Positions 17,653-25,523 of a DNA stretch of 64,000 nt are shown piece after piece (position 1 is the stretch's first letter; every line of letters begins with the position of its first letter). The stretch is from assembly GCA_023428695.1 (NCBI GenBank), contig JAEYWY010000009.1, positions 62,001-126,000 on the forward strand. Reading direction: 5' to 3'. Origin of the DNA: Bacteroidota bacterium (GTDB taxonomy: Bacteria > Bacteroidota > Bacteroidia > Cytophagales > Cyclobacteriaceae). Made by a program: the position numbers and the translations under genes. The notes under the pieces are model-generated. The model worked only from the letters and a program-made list of their open reading frames with translations. It made no database searches and was not told where the DNA came from.

Positions 17653-17672
17653 AATCGTTAAACGAAGAAGAC

Positions 17673-18398
17673 ATGGACGAACAAATACTGGAAGATTTCT
17701 TTCTAGACAGGATTGAGGTGAAGGAACTTATAAATGCTGCTTTCAGAGGACAATACGTCAAGGACGGAGACTTCGTTGTGACGAGAAATCATTTATTGAA
17801 ATTATGTGACCTGGCGATTCGCACTGAAATTACGGCCGAGTTATTGGAAGTCATCTCAGACAATCTAATAATCTCAGATTATTTCTCATGGGACAGCGAC
17901 TCGACGGATGGTGAAATTGTGGCGCGCACTATCTTCGAGTGGGCAAACCCTTCAATCAACTACGAAATCAATGAGCGAAATCTGAGGCTATGGAGAGAGT
18001 ATCTTCAAATGGGAGATCATAGATTGGGTGACTTCGATAATTGGCATTCGTACATCCAAAAGCAAAAGGAGATCTGCGAAAAAGTGAACTCAAACTGGCA
18101 CCCAGTCAATCCTAAACACAAAATTGGCGTATCAGACAATCTGGGCAGTGGTCCAGTTCATGGACTAAGACATCCTCCCGAAAAAGGAACAACAGGTTGG
18201 TTCATCTGGACAGGTGAATATTCGCCAGCAGACGATTTCTTCAAACCGATTCATGCTGAACATTTGCTTCAAAGACAACCTGACCTGATAAAGTACCTCG
18301 GACTGCAACCTGGATACAGATTCTTAATAGATAACGAGGGGCACGAAGATATTTGGGAGGACAAAGGGCTGTTGAACTTGGAGGGCAGCAAATCCTGA
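17673..18398 (+). CDS. Imm33/DUF2185-like immunity-type protein
   Basis: This 241-residue soluble acidic protein has two halves. The C-terminus (about 165-232) resembles the DUF2185/Imm33 domain of polymorphic-toxin immunity proteins: LRHPPEKGTTGWFIWTGE, then FFKPIHAEHLL, then PDLIKYLGLQPGYRFLIDN and IWED. The N-terminal half (FEWANPSINYEINERNLRLW) resembles other immunity or Imm-associated proteins. Such proteins neutralise toxins delivered between bacteria. No toxin gene is visible nearby, so this is an orphan, perhaps protecting against foreign toxins. The call rests on recalled pattern similarity. Confidence 0.6.
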   Translation: MDEQILEDFFLDRIEVKELINAAFRGQYVKDGDFVVTRNHLLKLCDLAIRTEITAELLEVISDNLIISDYFSWDSDSTDGEIVARTIFEWANPSINYEINERNLRLWREYLQMGDHRLGDFDNWHSYIQKQKEICEKVNSNWHPVNPKHKIGVSDNLGSGPVHGLRHPPEKGTTGWFIWTGEYSPADDFFKPIHAEHLLQRQPDLIKYLGLQPGYRFLIDNEGHEDIWEDKGLLNLEGSKS

Positions 18399-18438
18399 TT
18401 CGACTGATGTGGGCCATTTATTACAAGAACATAAAACT

Positions 18439-18711
18439 ATGCGCAGATCGTGCAACATCGCGAGGCACCGTTTATTCCTCTTATGTCTTTTTATTTTCGC
18501 CCCTTCCTACTCGTACAGCCAGGAACCAACGAAGGAACAAATCAAAACATTCGGCATCACCAGCATTACCACCATTGATGGCGACGGCCGGGTCAAATCA
18601 ATTGAAGTCTTCAACGAAGCGGGTGAGCTCGTGAAAATCCTGGACTTGAATAAGGGCGATACCGTGCTTAGGAAAAGTTTCTTGTTCAAGGGTGGATCGG
18701 ATGTGCGATGA
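18439..18711 (+). CDS. Short secreted protein, probably gene remnant
   Basis: This 90-residue product begins with MRRSCNIARHRLFLLCLFIF, a signal peptide ending near YSYSQ. It is followed by TTIDGDGRVKSIEVFNEAGE, which reads like one strand-turn-strand unit of a larger repeat protein. It stops at a TGA directly overlapping the dead GxxExxY gene. It may be a truncated secreted protein rather than a full gene. The function is unknown. Confidence 0.45.
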   Translation: MRRSCNIARHRLFLLCLFIFAPSYSYSQEPTKEQIKTFGITSITTIDGDGRVKSIEVFNEAGELVKILDLNKGDTVLRKSFLFKGGSDVR

Positions 18712-19052
18712 AGGTGCTGGCAGGAAGTAATTTATCAACGGGCGTTGGCGATAGAGTTGGAGGCGATGGGGCTTCCATTCAAGCGGGAAATGGAGATGGT
18801 GATACGCTACAAGGGTATCGGCGTTGGCCAGCGTCGCGTAGATTTTCTCGTTGACGAAAAGATCATGGTGGAGCTAAAGGCCGTCTCCAAACTCGACGAG
18901 ATTCACCAGCTCAGGCCATCAACTATCTGGAGGCATATCAACTCGAGGTCGGACTGCTAATCAACTTCGGATCGAGGAGCCTGGAGTTCAAAAGAGAAAC
19001 GATCGAGGAAAAATTGGCCAAACTGCAATCGCGCAACAACCCGTCAGGCTAA
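18709..19052 (+). pseudogene. GxxExxY protein, N-terminally truncated and frameshifted
   Basis: The frame beginning WQEVIYQRALAIELEAMG continues LPFKREMEMVIRYKG, RRVDFLVDEKIMVELKAVS and DEIHQ, which is the GxxExxY family (a restriction-like fold of unknown role). The reading frame must shift by one base near 18905-18910. It then resumes AQAINYLEAYQLEVGLLINF, FGSRSLEFKR and a stop at 19050-19052. The first 30 or so residues, including the family's GxGxxExxY start, are missing because a TGA precedes WQEV. The gene is therefore dead twice over. Confidence 0.85.
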
Positions 19053-19055
19053 AAT

Positions 19056-19110
19056 TATCTGCGCAATCAAAATCTTTGAAATCCTCTAATCAGCGAAAAT
19101 CTGCGGTCCA
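19056..19110 (+). repeat. Downstream flank typical of GxxExxY genes
   Basis: Directly after the dead GxxExxY stop is a stretch containing AATCAGCGAAAATCTGCGG. Short texts of this kind (variants of aatcagcgtaaatctgcgg) often accompany GxxExxY genes in unrelated genomes, as I recall. A related-looking piece with CACGGAAAGCACAGAGAAG lies at 46018-46060. Function unknown; low confidence. Confidence 0.3.
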
Positions 19111-19168
19111 GACTATTTGGCATCCCCTCCCTATCCCTTAACTTACACCTCCAAACTGCACTCCCTCT

Positions 19169-19552
19169 ATGACTTTGATGCAGATTCTGAGGACAAACTT
19201 TTTGCGGACAATCATCTCCTCGATTGTCGCGCTGCAGTTGATTAATATAAGTATCGATCCGCCGGACGCGCATTGTGGACCGGAAGACCTCACGGTTAAT
19301 GATATCGAAAGTTGCCTGGAGTTCTTGTTGGAGGTGGTCCTCGATCAGGGCAATGCTATTGGCGAGGTCGACGACCAGGATGATGAGTCCGGCCAGCCCG
19401 CGAATGCATTGACGCTTTTTGCATTAGAGATACCGTGGACGATCAGTGAGCAGAGCGTCGCGTTGGTCAAGGAGGAAAATTCAACGTATACAGAGTTATT
19501 TGTTCCCAATTTTTGTCTGCCCATCCTGGGGCCACCGCCTAAATCAGTCTGA
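19169..19552 (+). CDS. Small exported/membrane protein of unknown function
   Basis: The N-terminus of this 127-residue protein (ILRTNFLRTIISSIVALQLI) is a hydrophobic segment before NISIDPPDA. An acidic domain follows, with LTVNDIESCLEFLLEVVL and a DDQDDE cluster. The Cys residues and the PPDA junction suggest export or an anchored periplasmic domain. I do not know the family, but the composition is gene-like. A 32-codon membrane mini-gene lies 45 bases downstream on the same strand, so the pair may act together. Confidence 0.6.
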   Translation: MTLMQILRTNFLRTIISSIVALQLINISIDPPDAHCGPEDLTVNDIESCLEFLLEVVLDQGNAIGEVDDQDDESGQPANALTLFALEIPWTISEQSVALVKEENSTYTELFVPNFCLPILGPPPKSV

Positions 19553-19597
19553 ATCAGTTTCGCTACTCGGGTAAGTAACTATTCAGATTGAAAATTC

Positions 19598-19696
19598 ATG
19601 AACGATATAATGCGCAGACGTTTCTGGGAAAACGTCATCTTGATTTTAGTCCTGCTGGTTGTAGGAATAATTTCGTTTATAAGAGGGTGTGAGTGA
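19598..19696 (+). CDS. 32-residue single-pass membrane protein
   Basis: A short frame reads MNDIMRRRFWENVILILVLL, then VVGIIS, and ends FIRGCE. It has a basic N-terminus, one hydrophobic helix and a basic C-terminal turn. It follows the 127-residue gene by 45 bases on the same strand. Its good topology and position suggest a real small gene, but no homologue is known to me. Confidence 0.5.
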   Translation: MNDIMRRRFWENVILILVLLVVGIISFIRGCE

Positions 19697-20130
19697 GCAA
19701 ACAGACGGGTCGTCCACATCCGACGTCGGATGCCAGAGATTTGTTCGTAACGATTTCGACGAAGCGTTCCGACACATTTGAACCAATACCTTTATGAATC
19801 AATTGTTCTTCGTCAAAAGGACAGGCTGGAATGGCGTGAGGTCGCGCAGCCGAAGATTTCAGATAAACAACAGCGATTGTCAGACCGTTTGCTTTGAATA
19901 AGGGAGACGTGGGCAGAAGAGGGGCTTTTTTTTGGATAACAAATATTTGCATGCAGGAGATCGGTACACGTTTTTTTCTGCGTCATCGTGTTCTTTTACC
20001 GGACAGTAATGGTTTTGTATCTTCGGTGTTCGCGGAGGCGTTGGAAGAAAAGCGGCGCATGGGGTTGCGGTTCTTTAGGTGTGTCCTGGTTGCCATTGTG
20101 CTATTGGCGTGTCAGCCTCCGGGAGAAATT
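19697..20130. other. Region without a clear gene; contains a 16-bp perfect palindrome
   Basis: These 434 bases lie between the small membrane protein and the convergent cupin gene. Open frames on both strands have poor protein character. One plus-strand frame has a lipoprotein-like stretch (CVLVAIVLLACQ) but runs antisense into the cupin gene. A perfect palindrome, CATCCGACGTCGGATG, occupies 19717-19732. It lacks a T-run, so it is not a clear terminator and may be an operator. Confidence 0.4.
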
Positions 20131-20457
20131 TCAATTCTTGATCATCGTGAGCATCATCTTGAATCTTTCGATAGCTTTCAAGGCATGCGGAATGTTTGCA
20201 GGGAGAATAATGCTTTGGCCGGCTTCGAGATTAAACGGACTTCCACCGATGATGATCTCCGCTTTGCCGTCTAACAATTGCACAAGGGCGTCGTGAGGTG
20301 AGCTGTGTTCGGCCAGTCCTTCGCCCTTATCAAACGCAAATAATGAAATGTTCCCGGCAGGCTTCTTCACGATCGTTTTACTCACCACTGACCCGTCGGC
20401 ATAGCTAATGCTTTGATCGCAAACAAATATTTTGGCAGGTTCGATTGTATTGGCCAT
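20131..20457 (-). CDS. Single-domain cupin protein
   Basis: This 108-residue protein has one small cupin barrel. The first motif is around EHSSPHDALVQLLDGKAEI; the second is around AGQSIILPANIPHALKA, with the conserved proline and histidine. Such proteins bind a metal and are sensors, isomerases or antioxidant-related; the substrate here is unknown. Only some of the usual metal ligands are present (H of EHSSPHD, H of PHAL). The ATG at 20457 gives the usual family length; one at 20514 would add 19 residues. It has no close operon partners. Confidence 0.85.
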   Translation of the reverse strand: MANTIEPAKIFVCDQSISYADGSVVSKTIVKKPAGNISLFAFDKGEGLAEHSSPHDALVQLLDGKAEIIIGGSPFNLEAGQSIILPANIPHALKAIERFKMMLTMIKN

Positions 20458-20645
20458 GACCTTGTGCTCGTTTGGTTGAAAATGTTTAAACCAATCCCGT
20501 TGGGTGGCAGTCAAGTTAACATCGCCAGGTTGTAAATCAAACCGAATACACCATGCAAATTACAACTCCAATTCAGAATTAATGAGGACAGTTCCATCCG
20601 GAATCTATTTGAAAGTTGTTGGAGAATGTAAATGCATTTCTGACG

Positions 20646-21263
20646 CTAAAAGTTGAACCCGAAGTCAAGATTCGGCTGAATGAAGTAGTTCGGCCATCGC
20701 TGTTCTGCGGCTTTGAAGGATTCCGGGACATTCGTCCTAACGGGCCAATAACTACATCCGATTCCAGGTTCAAAAAAGAAACGGCTTTTGAAAAACCTGA
20801 ACTGGTAACCAAGATAGAAGTCGAGATACAATGTGTATCCGCTTCCGATCTTCTTATTATTCTCGTCTTTATATTTTTCGAAAGCATTCAGTGCATATAG
20901 AGATGTGTATACTCCTTTCCACCAGAAGCGCTGATAACCAAGTTGAGGTGCAAGGATGCGTGCGTGGCCGGGGTAATTTAGTCCTGGCGCGTCGAATGAG
21001 GGCCCGAAAGGAATACCGAGTGGCCAGGCATAGATGGATCTCTTAAATCTGAATTGAACAACATCTTTAGGCGTTACTCTGTAACCCGCGTTAATCTGAA
21101 TGTACTCGGGATTATTCGTTTTAGACAAGTTTCCGAACATAAGGAATGAACTCCCGACGAACCATCTTTGATCAATATTTACCTGCTTTAACTGTTGGGC
21201 CTTGACTTGCAGCGTGATTATCAACAATAAGGCAAGTGCGGTAGATAGAATTCTCTTCTGCAT
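20646..21263 (-). CDS. Predicted outer-membrane beta-barrel protein
   Basis: This 205-residue protein has a signal peptide (MQKRILSTALALLLIITLQV, cut near QVKAQQ). It continues with alternating aromatic strands such as YQRFWWKGVYTSLYALNAF, LYLDFYLGYQFRFF and YFIQPNLDFGFNF, ending in phenylalanine as outer-membrane barrels do. No specific family is recognised. It is transcribed right after the crp-like gene from its own promoter (-7 TACTTTTG), with the same 17-bp upstream element as the lipoprotein at 22068. The shared element suggests joint control, likely by the neighbouring Crp/Fnr protein. Confidence 0.75.
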   Translation of the reverse strand: MQKRILSTALALLLIITLQVKAQQLKQVNIDQRWFVGSSFLMFGNLSKTNNPEYIQINAGYRVTPKDVVQFRFKRSIYAWPLGIPFGPSFDAPGLNYPGHARILAPQLGYQRFWWKGVYTSLYALNAFEKYKDENNKKIGSGYTLYLDFYLGYQFRFFKSRFFFEPGIGCSYWPVRTNVPESFKAAEQRWPNYFIQPNLDFGFNF

Positions 21264-21291
21264 ATCTCTTCTTTAACCGGAATTGATGATG

Positions 21292-21337
21292 CAAAAGTAG
21301 ATTGGCGCCGGGCCAGCGCCCGTTCACTTAAGTTAAT
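21292..21337 (-). promoter_or_regulatory. Promoter with 17-bp element before the beta-barrel gene
   Basis: Read on the minus strand, ATTAACTTAAGTGAACG (21337-21321) is followed after exactly 21 bases by the -7 box TACTTTTG (21299-21292). The gene starts 28 bases further on. The element has a near-palindromic core (TTAACTTAAGTGAA) and overlaps where a -33 box would be. It also contains the stop codon of the crp-like gene. The same layout recurs at 21997-22042. Confidence 0.65.
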
Positions 21338-21917
21338 ATCCCTTTTCCTTCTCCATGATCCTTGAGCGAAGTCTGCTTAATGATTGTGGTTGAATTCCGA
21401 GGTAACTTGCCAGCTGATGTTGTGGAACACGTTGAATAAGGTCTGGTCTCTTTTGCAGCAGGTTCATGTATCGCTGTTCAGGGGACGAGGTCTTGAACTC
21501 GTCAAAGTAAATTCGCTCTTTGGCCAACAACTCCTCTGACAACATCCTGCACATAATCTCAAACTTGGGGAATTTGCTATTTGCTTCTGCTTCCATATCA
21601 GAATTTGAAACAGTCAGAATAGTATCTTCCACACAACTCACGAAATATTCAGACGGAGCTTTGCTAACAACACAGGGAGGAGTCAGGGCATCCATTTCTG
21701 TATAGAAGGCGGTGGTTTTTTCTTCTCCGTCGATGAGGTAATAAACGCGGATACAACCTTTTAGAACGAAGTAGCTGTCTTTCGATCGCTGTCCCTTTTC
21801 GAGTAACGTCGTCCCTTTTTTCACCGAGCGGAAAAGGTTTAATGACCTCAGCATATTCTTCTCCTCTTCCGTGAGGGAAATGTATTTTGAGATAAAATCG
21901 AAGAGTGCTTTTTCCAT
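21333..21917 (-). CDS. Crp/Fnr family transcriptional regulator
   Basis: This 194-residue regulator has a cyclic-nucleotide-binding-like sensor domain (about 20-115; KKGTTLLEKGQRSKDSYFVL). Its C-terminal region, with PQHQLASYLGIQPQSLSRLR, is a helix-turn-helix typical of the Bacteroidota branch of Crp/Fnr proteins. The ligand is unknown. It stands between an outer-membrane gene (downstream, same strand) and a lipoprotein gene (divergent). Both flanking promoters carry an identical 17-bp element, which is a natural candidate for this protein's operator. The element also sits 80 bp before its own start, suggesting autoregulation. Confidence 0.93.
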   Translation of the reverse strand: MEKALFDFISKYISLTEEEKNMLRSLNLFRSVKKGTTLLEKGQRSKDSYFVLKGCIRVYYLIDGEEKTTAFYTEMDALTPPCVVSKAPSEYFVSCVEDTILTVSNSDMEAEANSKFPKFEIMCRMLSEELLAKERIYFDEFKTSSPEQRYMNLLQKRPDLIQRVPQHQLASYLGIQPQSLSRLRSRIMEKEKGY

Positions 21918-21996
21918 TATTGGTTTTGTGTTTTGCCGTGGCTGAATTGTCCGCCCGCGCGAAAATAGAATTTTTTCATTTGCACCTCTCTCCGGA

Positions 21997-22042
21997 ATTA
22001 ACTTAAGTGAACGTCTGAAAGACCACCAGGGTTTTACCTTGC
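21997..22042 (+). promoter_or_regulatory. Promoter with the same 17-bp element before the lipoprotein gene
   Basis: ATTAACTTAAGTGAACG (21997-22013) is followed after exactly 21 bases by TACCTTGC (22035-22042), a weaker -7 box. The start codon lies 26 bases beyond it. Element, orientation, spacing and leader length all match those of the promoter at 21292-21337. It also lies in the divergent region upstream of the crp-like gene. Confidence 0.6.
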
Positions 22043-22067
22043 CTCGTGTTTAAAGATATTTTCAAAG

Positions 22068-22454
22068 ATGAGAACATTTGCCATCGCATTATTAAGCGCT
22101 GTTGCTGTATTTGCTTCCTGCAACAACGATGATGACGAACCCGGAAACAGATCACGCATCCTTCGGTACGAGTTGACCGGCACCTTTTCCGGAACAAGTA
22201 TAATTACAGCGTACACGACGGCCAGTGGGGGTACCGTTACCGAGCAGATAACTTCTTTACCCTGGACGAAAGAGATTACTTACGAATCTATCGTGGGGGG
22301 CGTGAGCATGGTAGTCTCGGGTGCCGGAGGCGTTGCGGGGGAACAGTCTACGCTGACTATTAAGAGAGGTGGCAGTCAATTGGGATCTCCGATCACGGCA
22401 ACGGCGGATGCAAGAGGCGCGTTCACATTGTCTTCGCCGGTGATAACTTTCTGA
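22068..22454 (+). CDS. Small lipoprotein of unknown function
   Basis: This 128-residue protein has a lipoprotein signal (ALLSAVAVFASC, with C17 as the lipidated residue) followed by acidic NNDDDE, the usual surface-export signature in Bacteroidota. The mature part is beta-rich (SRILRYELTGTFSGTSIITA) and resembles small beta-sandwich lipoproteins. No family is recognised. Its promoter shares a 17-bp element with the outer-membrane barrel gene on the other side of the crp-like regulator, so all three may respond together. Confidence 0.75.
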   Translation: MRTFAIALLSAVAVFASCNNDDDEPGNRSRILRYELTGTFSGTSIITAYTTASGGTVTEQITSLPWTKEITYESIVGGVSMVVSGAGGVAGEQSTLTIKRGGSQLGSPITATADARGAFTLSSPVITF

Positions 22455-22577
22455 ATTCCCGATTTCCAGATTCAAGTCCTGTGACCATTTATGCAATACA
22501 CACAATTCGCTGTCAACGAACCGGGACGGCCCAGCCATACATTGCCCGACGAGTCTGCTGAATCAGATAACCACAAA

Positions 22578-23495
22578 ATGAAGGCGGTTGTCTACCAGGA
22601 TTACGGGCCACCTGAGGTTTTACGTGTTGTCGAAGTTGATAAGCCGACACCTGGGGACCACGAGATTCTTGTGAGCACGTATGCGTCGACAGCGTCTGCG
22701 GCCTCGGGTTGGATAAGGTGGGGCGTCTATCCGGGATCGGTTTTATTTACGATTGTGATTCGCTTACTGTATGGAATCTTCCGACCGAGGAAGAAGATTC
22801 CCGGGTTTGAATTCTCCGGGGTGGTTGAATCCGTGGGAAAAAAAGTGACACGTTTCAAACCGGGCGATGCAGTCTACGGCACCACGAACGGATCGAAAAA
22901 TGGCGCGTATGCGGAATACGTTTCTGTGCCTGAGCAATCGAAGGGCGTGGTGAACCTCAAGCCAGAAGGCCTTTCATTCGAAGAAGCTGCCGGATTACCC
23001 GTCGGCGGAATGACCGCGCTTCAACTTGTGAAGAGAACGGGCCTCCGCGCGAATGAGCGTTGCCTGATCTACGGCGCTTCGGGTAGTGTCGGGACGTATG
23101 CAGTGCAGATGGCAAAGTATTTTGGTGGTATCGTCACCGGAGTTTGCAGCACGGCAAATGTCGAACTTGTTGCTTCACTCGGCGCTGATGAAGTCATCGA
23201 CTACACCAAGGTGGACATCTTCAAATCCAATTTGAAATTCGAAGTAGTCATAGATGCTGTAGGGAAATTATCCACCTCGCAAATCCGGAGCTTATGCAAG
23301 GAATCGGGCCGATTTGCGTCGGTCAAAAGCAGTACGGAAGAAAGGGTTGAATACCTGGATGTTCTTGAGCAAATGATATCAGAAGACAGGCTGCGGGTTG
23401 TAATTGATAGAATATATCTGCTTGATAACATTATCGAGGCGCATAGGTATCTGGATCTGGGACGTAAGCGAGGAAATGTGATTATCAGGATGTAG
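22578..23495 (+). CDS. NAD(P)-dependent quinone oxidoreductase (zinc-free MDR family)
   Basis: This 305-residue medium-chain dehydrogenase/reductase begins at MKAVVYQDYGPPEVL. The GroES-like domain (about 1-120) includes GFEFSGVVESVGKKVTRFKPGDAV. The Rossmann nucleotide site is GASGSVGTYAVQMAK. The catalytic zinc ligands of alcohol dehydrogenases are absent, so a quinone or enone reductase role is likelier. The substrate is unknown. An ATG 87 bases upstream is open, but the family consensus begins at 22578. It is a single gene converging on the DoxX-like gene. Confidence 0.93.
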   Translation: MKAVVYQDYGPPEVLRVVEVDKPTPGDHEILVSTYASTASAASGWIRWGVYPGSVLFTIVIRLLYGIFRPRKKIPGFEFSGVVESVGKKVTRFKPGDAVYGTTNGSKNGAYAEYVSVPEQSKGVVNLKPEGLSFEEAAGLPVGGMTALQLVKRTGLRANERCLIYGASGSVGTYAVQMAKYFGGIVTGVCSTANVELVASLGADEVIDYTKVDIFKSNLKFEVVIDAVGKLSTSQIRSLCKESGRFASVKSSTEERVEYLDVLEQMISEDRLRVVIDRIYLLDNIIEAHRYLDLGRKRGNVIIRM

Positions 23496-23584
23496 GGAAA
23501 GGTATTGAGCGAATCAGCAGAAACCTGAGAGGCTGGAAGAAAGATCAAATAATCCGAAAGAAAGTTATTGGAATCGCATGAAGC

Positions 23585-23616
23585 CGGGTTCAAACTCATC
23601 GAAACGATTGAACCCG
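23585..23616. terminator. Hairpin between convergent genes
   Basis: CGGGTTCAA (23585-23593) pairs perfectly with TTGAACCCG (23608-23616), giving a 9-bp stem with a 14-base loop. It lies in the 159-bp gap between the convergent oxidoreductase and DoxX-like genes. There is no clear T-run, so its terminator role is uncertain. Confidence 0.4.
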
Positions 23617-23654
23617 CCATGGGTGTTAATGGCAAGTGTGAAAAACCATCACGT

Positions 23655-24323
23655 TTACGCTGAAAGTGCCTGAGTTCCCTTACGGCGAAACGTCGTGAAG
23701 AACAAAATAAATGAAACAAGTCCTATAACAAAGCAGCCGCCCAGCTGATACAGGGTGTTGAGCTTAAAGACAACGCAGAATAGGATCAGCATGAACATCA
23801 GTACGCCGACAATCGTCCAGTAGGGGCGATCCGCGATGCGCAGGGTTTGGGCATTGACCGGATTCGGGACTGGTTTTCGGAACATGTATTGAAAGGAGTC
23901 GAAATCCCAGATGATGAGGTACGTGGCCGCGAGTAACATCAGTCCGGTAACAACCGGTGTTCCCTTGAAGTTGTAGGAAATGGTTATGATGAAAATATTG
24001 AGGATCATTCCAAAGAACAAGGCAGCGCCGGCTTTGGCAAACCGCTGGGTCATGAGGAGTATGCCCGCGATTACTTGCGACCACCCGATGAACTGCCAGT
24101 ACAAACCTGAGGTAGCCATTACGCGAAAGAATTGTTCAATGGGTTGAAGCTGTTCAATTGGCGTTCCCGGACGACTGATCAGCAGTTCCTGGTTATTGAA
24201 TTTCCCCATGCCAAAGGCGGCAACGACAAATGCGCCGCCGATAAGGTAGCGCAGGTAGATGGTGAAAATTTGGAGGAAGCCGAATTGACGAAAGTGGGCG
24301 ATGGTGGTGACTATCTTATCCAT
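23655..24323 (-). CDS. DoxX-like integral membrane protein
   Basis: This 222-residue protein has about six or seven membrane helices. The first four form a DoxX-like unit (LRYLIGGAFVVAAFGMGKF, WQFIGWSQVIAGILLMTQRF, and so on), followed by two extra helices after DSFQYMFRKPVPN. DoxX-type proteins are linked to thiol or quinone redox chemistry, but the role of this branch is unknown. It is monocistronic and convergent with the quinone oxidoreductase gene. A distant paralogue lies at 61246. Confidence 0.8.
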   Translation of the reverse strand: MDKIVTTIAHFRQFGFLQIFTIYLRYLIGGAFVVAAFGMGKFNNQELLISRPGTPIEQLQPIEQFFRVMATSGLYWQFIGWSQVIAGILLMTQRFAKAGAALFFGMILNIFIITISYNFKGTPVVTGLMLLAATYLIIWDFDSFQYMFRKPVPNPVNAQTLRIADRPYWTIVGVLMFMLILFCVVFKLNTLYQLGGCFVIGLVSFILFFTTFRRKGTQALSA

Positions 24324-24500
24324 GGTGAGCGTGTGATTGGATGAAGACGAACGAGTTGGTTCAAAGTTACAGATCGGGATTTGGATTGAAGGATTAACGG
24401 ATGGGCAGGATTTGGTACGTGAGTTTCATTGAAATGTGTGTTTCAATAATGTCGTACTTTTTCAGTTGAACGCGCAGCCACTGGCTTAACCATGAAAGGA

Positions 24501-25424
24501 TCACTTTCCCTGTCCATTCCGCTTCACCAGCACCGACGCAATCATCGATATCGCCAGCAGGAATGAGATTACAATCAACGAAATCTCTACAGGAATTTTG
24601 ATGAAGTCCGCCAGCGCCATTTTGAGGCCAACGAAGACCAGTATCGTGGCGAGACCGTATTTCAGATACGTGAAATACTTTTCGATGCCGGCGAGTGCAA
24701 AGTACAGTGAACGAAGTCCGAGGATAGCGAACACGTTGGAGGTGTAGACGATGAATGGGTCTTCGGATATTGAGATAATAGCGGGAATAGAATCAACGGC
24801 AAAAATAAGGTCGGTACCTTCAATCAATATCACAACAACGAACAAAGGTGTTGCCCACAACTTGTTGTCGCGGCGTACGAAGAAGTTGTCGCCTTGAAAG
24901 GTTTCGGTAACCGGGAAGAGCCTGCGAACAAATTTCACCAATGGATTCTTTTCAAGATTCGCCGGCTTGTCTCCGGCAGTCACCATACGGATTCCGGTGA
25001 AAACAAGGAAACCGCCAAATACATAGATCAGCCAATGGAACTTGTGAATCAGCTCAATACCTGCGAAGATGAAGATCACACGCATCACCAGGGCTCCAAG
25101 TATTCCCCAGAACAGTACCTTATGCTGATAACTTGCCGGCACGTGGAAATAGGAGAATATCATGATAATGACAAAGATGTTGTCAATGCTCAATGATTTT
25201 TCCACGAGGTATGCCGTAAAAAACTCGAGGGCCGTTTCTTTATCGAAATAATAATATGTGAAAAGGTTAAACAGCATTGCCAGGGCAATCCAGATGGCTG
25301 TCCAGGTAAGGGCTTCCTTTATGGAAACTTCGTGCGATTTCCGATGGAACACGCCGAGGTCCAGGGCAAGCATACCCAGGACAAAAACACTAAAACTTCC
25401 CCAGAGAATGGCGTCTTCGCTCAT
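24501..25424 (-). CDS. TerC family integral membrane protein
   Basis: This 307-residue membrane protein has about nine helices and the TerC family marks: AYLVEKSLSIDNIFV with its conserved E and D, and EGTDLIFAVDSIPAI. The closest characterised relative is Alx/MeeF, which exports manganese in other bacteria. Metal export, probably Mn2+, is the likeliest role, though the specific ion cannot be read from sequence. It follows the antiporter gene in the same direction with a 99-bp gap; no manganese riboswitch is recognisable there. Confidence 0.92.
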   Translation of the reverse strand: MSEDAILWGSFSVFVLGMLALDLGVFHRKSHEVSIKEALTWTAIWIALAMLFNLFTYYYFDKETALEFFTAYLVEKSLSIDNIFVIIMIFSYFHVPASYQHKVLFWGILGALVMRVIFIFAGIELIHKFHWLIYVFGGFLVFTGIRMVTAGDKPANLEKNPLVKFVRRLFPVTETFQGDNFFVRRDNKLWATPLFVVVILIEGTDLIFAVDSIPAIISISEDPFIVYTSNVFAILGLRSLYFALAGIEKYFTYLKYGLATILVFVGLKMALADFIKIPVEISLIVISFLLAISMIASVLVKRNGQGK

Positions 25425-25523
25425 ACGTTTCGGATTTGAGACTTACGCAAGCTAAGCAAAATTTGACGTGAAATTACGGGGGGTTTTCAGAAAGAGGCAA
25501 AGTTGGTTCTGTGCCATTTTTAC

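Noticed and set aside
19894..20274. Plus-strand frame with lipoprotein-like stretch
   Set aside because: Overlaps the cupin gene on the other strand and has no recognisable mature domain.
25425..25523. Possible manganese riboswitch in front of the TerC gene
   Set aside because: Only 99 bases and no yybP-ykoY-type conserved loop could be recognised.
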